From: Stachybotrys elegans | Lineage: Eukaryota > Ascomycota > Sordariomycetes > Hypocreales > Stachybotryaceae | Reading direction: 5' to 3' | Assembly: GCA_020746835.1 (NCBI GenBank) | Contig: JAGPNK010000005.1 | Span: forward strand, 2,108,001-2,172,000 | Length of the DNA: 64,000 bases | In this document: positions 11,491-21,758 of the stretch, one piece after another | Layout of the letters: each line of letters opens with the position of its first letter | Numbering within the stretch: the first letter of the stretch is position 1 | Notes under the pieces: generated by a model | Database searches by the model: none | Seen by the model: only the letters and a program-made list of their open reading frames with translations | Told to the model about the DNA's origin: nothing | Made by a program: the position numbers and the translations under genes

Positions 11491-12161
11491 CTATTTGCCC
11501 TGGCTGTTGACGAAGCTCAGGTAGCTGTTCCAGCCGATGGACACAATGTTGGCGAAGAGCACGCGGTGCTGCAGCGGCACGTAGCTGAAGTTGACAATCT
11601 GCACGAGCGGCCAGATCATCCAGTTGGTCTTGAGGGCCGACCACCACGTCTTCTCGAGGCGCTCCTGCGCGCTGACGCCCTCCATCTTGGCCATGCTGCC
11701 TAGGAAGACGCCGATCATGACGGGGGCAAACAACAGCTGGTCGCACGCGACACGGGCCAGCGTCTCGACTCGCCTGTTCTTCACGACGACGTTTCGCGCA
11801 AGCACACCAAACCAAGTGGTCGCCACGGGCCCAAAGACGGCTTCAAGTCATCGTCAGCAAACAAAGCCTCTCCCACCGGTAGTGGGAAACGGATAAAGAG
11901 GGCACTCACCACCTCCGTAGAGGAACATGCGGCCAGTGCGGGTGAAGTCATGGGCCTTGAGGCCTCGCTTCTCTACGGCCTGCTGTGCCGTAACATCGCC
12001 CGTAGCAAAGAGGATGGCCGTCGTTACGCTCGAGGTGAGCAGGGGCTTGGCAGCCAGTCGGCCATTGTACCTGAAGTGAAGCGATTTAGCGGGAGCCCAC
12101 GTCGCGACAAGGCCGTCGTCGCCTCTTTGGTAGAGCCATACCAGCGAAGGAATGAGGACAT
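11491..12161 (-). CDS. SYM1: Mpv17/PMP22-family inner-membrane protein Sym1
   Basis: Three exons (12142-12161, 11910-12070, 11491-11840; minus strand) encode 176 residues, the normal Sym1 size. Sym1 is a four-helix mitochondrial inner-membrane protein of the Mpv17 family; in yeast it is needed for growth on ethanol at high temperature. The first exon is only 20 nt (MSSFLR plus part of Trp) and splices into WYNGRLAAKPLLTSSVT, the conserved start. Family signatures are GDVTAQQAVEKRG, RTGRMFLYGG, GPVATTWFGVL, and the hallmark near the C-terminus, WMIWPLVQIVNFSYVPLQHR followed by VLFANIVSIGWNSYLS. The 71- and 69-bp introns have standard signals and both joins keep frame. Confidence 0.95.
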
Positions 12162-13055
12162 GATTGTGGCTGGTCAATCAAGAGCGTGGCGAGACCGCCT
12201 AGCGATTTTCTCGGGCAAGCCGCAACGAATGGCAATTGGCACGCCGTTCAAAGCCAAAGGGCTGGTTGTAGAGAGGCAGTCCTCCAACTCTCCCAAGTCG
12301 ATATCAAAAAATGACGATGGTCTCTACAAAAGTGGCAAAAGTGGAGCAGAAATGGGCCAAAGCCGTCAAGCAAGCAGAAAAAGGAAGAAGAGCAAAGCAA
12401 ACGAGCGTCCCTCGATCAAGAGAAAGGAGCCAATTGATGTCAATTGAGGACAAGAAAAGGTGAGAGACGGGGAGGGAGAAAAAAAAACAAAGCTAAAGGG
12501 CGTCGATCTGCGAGAGTTGGGTGAATCGTGGACGGCACGGCAATAACTTAGTGTATGATGTATGTAAATTAGGAGCTGAGAAACCTTAAGCCCGACATTG
12601 GGGCACCTGACCTCTGCTGGCCTATGTGAGACTGGGGAAGGACGTGGGGGCACAATGGTAAATCTCGCTAAGTAGCCGCCTGGGAAGGGTGTCGCAGACC
12701 GCCCGGAGCTCCTCACAGCCCCTAACACACCCCTGGAACCGTTCCCCGCGCCCCCAGGTGTCCGTAGCTGTCTGAGTCTAGGTCGGTCGTAAGAGGTCGG
12801 GAGAATCAAGGGAGTTGGTTCATGAAGTCAGTCAACCACGTCTATCAACAGCTGCGAAATTAATAAAATATTGCACGAGCCACAGCCATGCCTTATTCCC
12901 CATATGCTTGCTCTCTCACAATTCCTGACGTCTTATTTTGTCTATAGCTCATCACACCCAATTGTAGGTGGTCAACTCATTCAGCCATTATCAAAACACC
13001 ATCCATAACAAAGACCCTGGGTATCAAAAGGCGCATCCCAATCACAAATCGCTCA
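12162..13055. other. Intergenic between SYM1 and CorA-like gene
   Basis: This 894-bp stretch holds the SYM1 promoter and the 3' end of the CorA-like gene. A purine-rich block on the + strand (about 12370-12490) is probably part of the SYM1 leader. No coding or RNA gene is supported. Confidence 0.5.
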
Positions 13056-16000
13056 TCACACCCCGAGACTCCGGTTAGTAGCCACTCTCTTTGGCCGGCG
13101 ATGTCTCGCCTGGATTTCGTCCAGCGCCACCTGCTTCCAGGACCAAGGTCCAGTCTTCTCCCGCGTGCCAGTTGGCTTGTGTTCCTCCTTCAGACTCACC
13201 GGGAAGCTGGACTGGCGAGCCCTGCTCGCTTCCATCTCTGCCTTGTTCGCGCTGCGTAATCGCGCTCTCCGACGCTCGCGCATCCTCTCCGTCAGACGCT
13301 CAAAGAGCTCTTCGATGTAGTCCGACCCATAGCCATACAGGAAAGCAATGCCCATCATAAGCAGGGTCACGGGGAGCGCTATGAACCAGAACATGGGTTG
13401 AGTATGCTCCGTATCTCTAATGTCGGCAAAGTTCATCCCAAAGAAGCTGGAGACAAAGGACCTAAACGGCGAAACGGCGTTAGTGATGAGCTGTGCAAAG
13501 TCGAGTGTACAACGTACAAGGGAAGGAAGAAGAGCGTCACAATGGTAAATGTCCGGATCGCCTTGCCGTGGCCTTCCTCCAGGATCTCAATGCTCTGTTT
13601 GACCTGCTCTCTCAGCCAGTGAGACCGTTGCATGAGAGCCGCCAGCTCAAAATCACGCTGGCCCAGCCGAGCTGTCAGGCTGTCAATGTGATGCCTCTCG
13701 AGAAGATACAAACTCTTGCGCGTTGGCGTCGTCGTCTTGGACGCTGTCGGTGCCGTGAGCTCCCTGTAGTTTCCCAGGAGCTTCTTCTGCAGGTCGAGGA
13801 CGTTGCGCAGGGCGCTGAGTTCCTCCTGCAGACCCTGAATATCGCGAAACACCCGGCGCCGCGGCTTGCGGTTCGCTTCGAATTGCAGCTTGGATGTGAA
13901 GCTCTGATACTTCTCCAGCAGTGTGGCCGGATGAGACTCGGTGTTCACGCCATGGTTCTGCAGCTGGCCCACAAGTACGGCAACAAGGAATTCGAAGCCG
14001 ACAGAGTCAAGACTAATCCTTGCGCCAGTCGCGGTTCGGGTGCCGAGAAGCGTGATGTCGGTACGCGTTCGCTCGAGGTAATGGCGCGCCCGCTTGAGGC
14101 ACTCATTGCCACGGCGGATCATCTCTTCCACTTTGTCTACATACTCCTTGGATGACGTGCGAGCACGGCCCCTTCCTGCATCCTCAGACTCACGTTCACT
14201 CACGAGCCATTCGTTCGTGAGAGATAACTGCTTGGCCTTGATTACATACGCCATGATCATCTCTTCAAACGCGCGGACAAGCCCGCTTGTCAGAGACGGT
14301 GTGGCGTTTGGCCTTGAAGTCGACTTGGTGTTGGCCATCTCAAGAGTAGCGGCAGCTAGCTGCAGCTCACTGGCCTGTGTAAACAGCTCATGCAGCTCGT
14401 CAATAAAACGCTGTGCCAGTTGCACAACCTCATTGTTGTACCGTCTCGCACTGCGGTTCTGGTGCATAGGACGAAGCCAAACATAGCATGGGTCATCAAA
14501 GGCGTGCTTGTAGCGGCTGTGGCCGGGACACTCCGTATGTATTTGATGGAGGTGGTTCAGAGCACTGCGAACGGAATCGTAGGCATGATTTTCGGTACAG
14601 GCCGTGCACGTGTCGAATGTTCTTCTTGGGCACGTAGAATTATCTGCCTGCTTAGAGGGGTTGGCCGAGATGCTTAGCTTGCGGATGCACCACTTCTGGT
14701 GTTGCTCAGATCCGCCCATCGTCGTCTCGAGAGCAAATTTAATTTGCTAGTGCATTGGAATCAAATTAGTATCAGTCGCCATATGCGATGGATGGAACAT
14801 ACCCTGAAGATTCTATCGAGCGAGCCCCAGTATCGTTCCGTGAGGGGATGTATGATCTGAAGTTCAGCTGGGATAAATAATCCCAGAATGTCCCTTGACA
14901 GGCTGAGAAACGTCTTTACGTCGATCGTCTCCATGTGGTCTTGCGCCTCGACGCCTCCGTTCTCCGATCCGGGTAACTCGTGTGACAAAGAGTCAGCCGC
15001 AGCATGTGAGCCCCTCGGTGAAGAGGTGGAAAGTGGGTGGTCATGATGTCTCTCCCCATCCCCATCGCTTCCATGAGATTGTGTGCTTGTATGAGGTAGA
15101 AAGAACCTTGAATCCACAGTCCCACTTAGAGATATGGTGATGATAGTATCATCATCTCCAGAGTCGTACCCCGTCTGCCCAGCACCATATACCACCATGT
15201 CCAATATGGTGGCTTCCTCCAAGTGAGTTGTGGGCACTGGTAATACGGTGTTCATCCAGTCCTGGTGGCGTTGTTCAACCTCGATTGGGAGACACCTGTA
15301 GGCCTTGTCGTAGAGCTTGCCGACGGATTCACGCGCCATAAGGTTGGCATTGACGTTGTTCAGAAGGCGGTTAATAATTGTGCTGTGCTGAGAGCTTTCC
15401 GTGTCAACATTGAGCTGGGATGTCTTCCAGGCAAAGAATGGCAGCTTCGAGACCTTTGGGCTCATGGGAGGGTCCTCCTCTGCTCCCATTTTGGTGCCAG
15501 ATGCATGCGATTGCGGATACTGTTTATGCGATTTTTCTGCTGGGGCTTCCTGAGGTTCTTTCAGGGTCTCTGTTTCTCTCGACTCGGCGGATACATGAGA
15601 AGGCTGGGTAACCCACACTGGCCTGAGGTCCGTTGGGCCAATCGCCGTCTCATCCTGTCCGCCATCCCGGTTCGACCGCTGGTCGCTTTGCGAAGTTATT
15701 GATTCCACCTGCAAGTCTTCGGACTCTCCTGACAATGTAGAGTCTCCTGACAAGCTAGACGCATCGTCCATATATCCACTATCCCCCTGCTCATGGCCAT
15801 TATCGTCTGCCGCCAGCTCGTATAACTGAGGGATTTCAACGAGCGAGGTGTCATTCAAAATTCTGCCTTCCTTCGCGAGCCTTTTCAGCCTGCTGTCTTC
15901 TTCCCTCCGCGGGTACGAAGGACGAGGTACGGCAAAGGAACGGTCGTTCTCGAGCAGAACATTCATCATTTGCTTGCGATTTGCCCTTTCTGGTGTTCTA

Positions 16001-19000
16001 CCATCCTGGACAGTCTGATGCTCCACTTCACCCAGGCTCTCAACTTGGCTGGCCTCGTAGATGACCTCATCCTCGCTCATGTCTTCCTGGTTGTTCCAGG
16101 CATAGGATGTGTCTTGGGATGCTTCTGCCCAAGACGACTGAGAAGTGTTAGTCGAGGGGGCTTGTACAAACATGACTCCCGAGATTGTGATATCAACTTC
16201 GGAACTGTGTGGTGGGCCGTAAGGTTCGGGTCGTCGACGCAATGCTGAAGCTCTCGGTTCGCCCTCTCTGGCTCTTGTGCCGGCCTCTGGTAGTGAATCT
16301 CTCTCTGAGGGCAAGTTGAAGCCAACCCTTGGTCGGGGTGGCGCCGAAGCTTCGTTGTTGTGAGTCAAATTCCTCGAGGGATAGCCGCCAGACATATTGC
16401 CGTATGGCACAATTTGTCCGTAGTCAGGAGCTGTTCCGGGGAGGCCAGACTGGCGTGGGTGAGTGTAATACGGGGAGTAGGGACCCTCAAATCGTGCATA
16501 CGGAACCATGCCGTCAACGGGCCGCGTGCTCGGGGGAGTGGACTTGATCTGAAGCCGATATGGTCCCTGCGTGCTCGTCCAAGATTTACTTCTGATGAGT
16601 AGCACCACCTCTTCCGTTGCTTGGGAAATTAGTATGATCCAAGACTTGCCGTCCAGAGGTTGCTGGTCCTCGGTCAAGAGATCAAAGTCGTCAACATTGT
16701 ACTTTCTTCTCATCTTAATAGAGAGATGCGCTCTCAATTTCTGGCATAAGTGTCAGGAAGTTTATTGACAGATCATCAAGGGTTAAACACTTACTAAGAG
16801 ACTGGAGTCGCGCGAAAGCATGAACTTGATCTCCTCCTTATCCACATCTATCACCTTGAGAAACAGCGTCTCTCCACGTGCGCTGTACGGCCTTTCATCA
16901 ATCTTGATGCTGCCATGATGAAGCTCTTGCAAGGAACAGTGCGCCATAGTAACAAGTACTCCTGCGGTCGTACAGTCAGCAGCCGAACCCCCCCCCCCCC
17001 CCCTTGCACACGTACTTCGCGTGGGCTGGAATACATACCGCTTCCAATAAGCATGCACCATACCTGCGGAACATGTACCATCTTTCCTGCAAGGGAACGA
17101 TCTATCTTGTTGACAGTTTGGTTGGCCTCTCGCTCATCGCCCACATCGTAGCCATACAGCGTCTGTAGGAGGGTCAGAAAGTCGAGGCTTTCTTGTGAAG
17201 TCATGCTCTGCTTCTTTTCTGCGAGTAAAAGATACGGAATAGACATGAAGACGACAGGGTCTGTCTCCTTCGTGGCATCTCCCGCATAGACACCGGTATA
17301 ACGTAGAATGGCTCCTGCCTCCAGAGTTTTACCCTTACTCAGGCGCCGCTGAAGCCCATGGCAACCATCCTTGAGTAGGTATAGAGCCACCTGTTTCAGG
17401 TCATGTGGTATTATGTGGGATGGGCAGCTTGAGATGAGTTGCTGGGCCACGTTAGTAAAGTCCGTAGAACCGGTGGTGGAGATCATCTTGCCTCAAGGAA
17501 ATCTAGCGAGAAAGCGCGGCGTTGGATATGTCTGTATCAGCCGTTGAGTCAGCACGCCGGATATACCATTCGCAGACCAATCACTCACAGCCATGCCATC
17601 GACGTTGCCGAAGCCCCCTCCTTATTCCCTACAGTCACCTGTGGGTTGGAGACAAGGGTAACTCGGGTGCGGCCAGTCCCATCCTCGAAACGTTCCAAGG
17701 CCTGTATCGTAAGCATTTCTGTCTTAGCATCATCCGTTCCGAAATCAGTGGTGTGCCTTTGCAGCCAAGCACGGCCGTAGGAATTGGCGGCTTGGTCTAC
17801 AGGACCTTTGTCAAGACCGAGTGCCAGGGCGTTGACAGTGATTGTTTTAACGATGCAAGACGCTGTTCGAGGCATGTAGGCGTCAAGCCCCGGCTGCAAA
17901 GAATCAATTCCTGGCTTCTGCTGAACGTGGTACGGCCTCATGACAGTAGGGATCGGTCCATTGTCCGGCTCGCCTTGAGAAGTGTCACTCTGAGATCCCG
18001 GCTCCCGTGGAGCCGGCGATTTGAGAGGTGCTGGGGCTGGTGGTTCATCCGGTGGTGGAGGAGGAGCCACATACGGTGAGAAAGGATTCGGTGCTGCGTA
18101 TGGCATCATGTCATAGGGGTTGCCGTTATAGTAGTTATAATAGGGTTGGTGCCCTTGGCCGTAGTAACCTCCTGTGTTGCCGTATCCCCCTGCATTGTAG
18201 TAGCTTCCTGGGTTATAGTAGCCTCCTGGGTTATAGTAGCCACCTGGATTGTAGTAGCCTCCTGGATTGTAGTAGCCCCCTGGGTTGTAGTAGCCTCCTG
18301 GATTGCCGTTGTATCCGTATCCCGGGTTGTCGTAGTATCCTTGATTATCCACTATTTCGCTTGCTCCTTCTCTGCGACGTACGTATTCACGTGTGGGCGT
18401 GCGGCTTCGATTCCTTCGGTAGTTGTCCCGAGCAGGAGAACCATCTTGTATAACTATGCGCGTAGGACGCCGACGGCCAAGACGGACCGGCTCTTCTTCT
18501 TCAGTGAGATAGGATGCCGAGTGGTAACTTTGGTAGCTTGACGGGGTAGAATGTTCCTCTCTAGACGATGCCTCGGAGTTCGATACGTGATCGCGACCAC
18601 TACCGTTGTAAACCTCTCCTTCTCTCACGTGACGTATCCGGATATGACGTGACCGTGGTGGTGACGGGGCCCGCCCGAGATAGGAGGACTGGCTGGGCGA
18701 TCGTTTTCCAGTGTCGTAGTTGCGGTTTGAGACGGAGTCGTCTGGCATGATCTCGTCGGCCTCTGGTCCCGTCGGGTTCCATTCCGTTTCTTCAGCACCT
18801 TGCTCCATGTCCGCCCGTCTGTGACCTTCGGCGCGGTCATCATCGGTCATGGCAGACTCTGCGTAGGCCTGATATGGCGTTCTTCTCGAATATGAATGTC
18901 TACTCGCTCTTGAAGATGGCAAACGAGAGGGTGGGGGTGACCACGACAGTGACCGCGCTCGATGCTCGAGCGGCTGGCCCGAGTCAGCGGCCACAGGCTG

Positions 19001-19027
19001 AGGCTCATGGACATCGGCGTTTGACAT
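13056..19027 (-). CDS. Giant CorA-like membrane protein with Gly-Tyr repeats; apparent frameshift
   Basis: Six minus-strand exons (17589-19027, 17039-17531, 16795-16961, 14803-16740, 13518-14746, 13056-13461) total 5,672 nt, one base short of 1,891 codons. The first exon is disordered: RS-rich, then seven GGYYNP-type units near residues 235-280, then a Pro-rich stretch. A conserved region begins MAWLHIQRR and continues through the middle exons. The C-terminal third is CorA-like: a long helical region, TM1 ending in the GMN motif (SFFGMNF), TM2 (FWFIALPVTLLMMGIAFLYG) and a basic tail. Frame is lost at 17483-17486, where LDFLEAR meets TGA and an overlapping ATG reopens the downstream frame. Alternatives are a sequencing error, a mutant allele, or two separate genes. 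CorA homologues carry Mg2+; transport by this fungal giant is not established. Introns are 54-77 bp. Confidence 0.75.
16988..17003. repeat. 16-base cytosine homopolymer inside an intron
   Basis: Sixteen consecutive C on the + strand lie inside the 77-bp intron 16962-17038 of the CorA-like gene, so the transcript carries a run of 16 G. Such runs are error-prone in sequencing and replication and could form a G-quadruplex in the pre-mRNA. Confidence 0.9.
18189..18314 (-). repeat. Seven 18-bp tandem units coding for GGYYNP-type repeats
   Basis: Seven consecutive 18-bp units, most starting CCTGG on the + strand, code on the minus strand for a six-residue Gly-Gly-Tyr-Tyr-Asn-Pro motif. Units differ mostly by single transitions. 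Both flanks continue as less regular Gly/Tyr/Asn-rich sequence, so the whole low-complexity block covers roughly 18090-18345. Length polymorphism between strains is expected. Confidence 0.9.
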
Positions 19028-20657
19028 TGTGCGCTGGTAAAGGACTGCCGTGGGATACGCGCGACAGAATCAGCGGCTGGCCGAGAATGTGAGCATGCTG
19101 GTCACAGATGGGGAGAGGAGGATGCAGCTGGCGACATATTTTGTGCGCGCTGACGATGGGCTAGGTCTTGTTCCTTTGCCTGGCCCGTTCAGGTTCAGCC
19201 CTCCCGGGAGCCTCGCGGCTATTCTTGAGAAGCTATGTTTGTTTCTATGCATGTCAGCTCATACAACTAGCTCCCGGCAAGGGTCCCAGCAGCACCCAAG
19301 GCCATTGAACCCCACTGAGCGGTTTGGCTGTATCCAGGGACAGTTGGAGGAAAGCCATCGCACCCCTGCGAGAAGGATGGAGACCGGAGGGGTATCCGAT
19401 GTGGCTTCCCGCAACAAGGGCGGCGCCGAGCCGGTTCAGGAAGAAAGAAATACATAGGTCGTTTTCTTGGAGGATCTTGAATGGATGGCACGGCCAGGCG
19501 GCAGAGGTACGCCTGTTCCGGCATGTTGATCCATCCTAATGCCTCTCCTTCGTTGGTTATCGCTGCCCTCCAAGCAACTGGGCACAGATGCATGCAACAA
19601 ACTTCGCGGAGAAAGAACCGCGCAGTCAATGTATCCGCTGTGAGACTGCAATCACAGCCACGCTGCCTCCACATTCGAGTCCTTCGTCACGACCACCTGG
19701 CGCACAGCCACGATTGCACGACTGCATCCCCTCTTGTTCGCTGGCGTTGACATAATAGGACGGATTTTCCGCAAAAATGCTCAGAATAGCCTGAAGGATG
19801 CGCCATCGAACCAGAAGCGTGGTGGGATCGTAATTCCTCTGCTTGGCGTCATTGCACGTGTAAATCCACGAGCTACAGATTTACTCGTGACAATTCGACA
19901 CCGTAAAAGGGACGAGATGCGTGTTGATTGAGCATGCAGCCTTTGGAGTTTTCTCTCCAAAATATCGGCAGAAGCACGTCGAAATTTGTCGTCGGATGGA
20001 GAAGAGGTCCTGCAAAGCGCGTCTGGAAAGATGAAACGACCATGTGAATAGCGCCTACCCTAGAGAGATAGTACTGGATGGAACAAACACAGCTTTCCAG
20101 TTGGAACCATATGCTCCCAGTATTGTTTTATTTTATCTTTTCAGGATTACTGCATACTGGTATGCATAGTTTGCCACGGAACCATCGGCTTTCGGAACGG
20201 GTATTGATGGTGCTGCAGGAACGTTTGAACGTTACAGATTATGGCTACTAAAACATCATATTTCCACGACACGCAATGGGAATTGTGATGGACAATTGTG
20301 GCCAACCACGAATACACAAACACAATTAGTATACTACCCAGTACTTTCGCAGTCATGCATGCACAACAATTGAACAACCGAACAATTGATGCAAAACTGG
20401 ATTCCGTGCAATTCACCACGAATCGTTCCTTATCTCCCTCTTTACGGTGTGACATAATCAAGCCTCCATTTCAGGGGTCCTTTCACATGCACAACTGATA
20501 GGCGGTCCCATCCACCCAAACGCATCAGGTTAGCCAAGCTGCCAGTTCCCATTCCACGGTTTCCACGATAAGCGCCCATCGCTAACCTCCCACCTCCTCC
20601 TCTTCTTCCTCCCATTGCCTCTCTCTCCCTTTCATATCCTCATCGCAACCCGGCATC
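19028..20657. other. Divergent intergenic region, no genes seen
   Basis: This 1.63-kb stretch lies between two divergently transcribed genes and must hold both promoters. It is AT-richer from about 19930 to 20480. Open frames are short and of mixed codon use. No RNA gene, terminal repeat or transposon fragment was recognised. Confidence 0.5.
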
Positions 20658-21490
20658 ATGGCGCCTCTCCCCTCCACGGCCGCGCACCCGCTGCGTCCCA
20701 TCCTCGCTGCGTCCTTCCTCCCCGCGTTCCCGCTGTGCATCGCCGGCGGCGTCCTCACGCACCGCGCCGTCCCCGCCGTCGGGCTCGCGCCTCTCGCCGC
20801 CTCGGCCGTCTCTGCCATAGTCCTGCCCTACGTCGGCCGCCAGGCGCAGGCAGACGAGGAGGAGGATGATGTCCACCGCGAAGACGACGAGACGGAGAAC
20901 CAGGAGCAGCCCGAGAGCCTCTTCATCGCCATCGCTAGGAACCCCCTGGTCACCTTCGCCCTCGATGCAGTCCTCGCCGCGGCCCTCATGATTGTGCTGG
21001 TCTTTACCTGGAAGACCGCCAACGAGCCATACCGCCACACCAAGGGTGGCCTATACATGCTTGCCGCGTACGCGACAATGCCGCTACTCTTGAACTTGTA
21101 CGCCACACACACACCCACAGCGCAACTACCTTCCCCCCCCCCACCACTGACCACAATCCCTACAGCTGCATCCATCTATTCCTTCTCTTCAAGGCGCTAT
21201 ACGACGGTCTCGCAGTGCGCGCCCACCTCGAATTCGCTGCGTCGCGCATCCTCCCTCCCAGCTGTCCCAACTGTGAGTACAATCTGCGCCCCAGCCTGCC
21301 AGAGATCCCCTGGGCCAAGCTGTTCCGTCGTCGTGAAGGGTACGCGCCGGTCCTGGTCGAAGATGGCGAGAGATACCGGGACGAGCTCACCACCCCGGAG
21401 GAGCCCGAAGAGGTCAGCGTCGTTCGGAGGGAGAGCAGGGGTAAGAGCACCTCGGCTTCGTCCAGCGAGCCGATGCCATGGTCCACCTAG
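20658..21490 (+). CDS. Small multi-pass membrane protein with CPNC motif, 254 aa
   Basis: Two exons (20658-21097, 21166-21490; 68-bp intron containing a CA run) give 254 residues. I do not recognise a named family. Hydrophobic segments occur at about 15-35, 40-60 (separated by a Gly/Ala turn), 95-115 and 127-155. The first and second pairs are separated by a strongly acidic loop (DEEEDDVHREDDETENQEQ). After the last membrane helix come ILPPSCPNCEYNLRP, a CxxC pair that may bind metal, and a polar, Glu/Ser-rich tail. The splice joins LLLN-F to CIHLFLLFKALYDGL, so the helix runs across the junction, which supports the model. There is no clear signal peptide; the first helix probably acts as the anchor. 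Confidence 0.75.
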
Positions 21491-21758
21491 ATGGTGAAAA
21501 GGCGGCCAAGTACGTATTCATCTGGCGCGATGTTGACTTTGATGGTTGGATTTTTCTTTGGATTGTTGTCATTCGATTCGTTCATGGCGCAGATACCCCC
21601 TGATTGTCTTGCGTATATGTCTCTTATGCTAGGTTTTTGGATATCATATGTAACAATTATGTATCTGGAACAATAACTCATGAGGGCGCTCATCACTATC
21701 ATGCAGTCATATCGTCCGTTCGGTTCCATCATTCTCTTTATCACTCCCGGTACGTTGC

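Noticed and set aside
18189..18314. CRISPR-like regularly spaced repeat
   Set aside because: The 18-bp units are contiguous, have no spacers, and code for a Gly-Tyr repeat in a eukaryotic gene.
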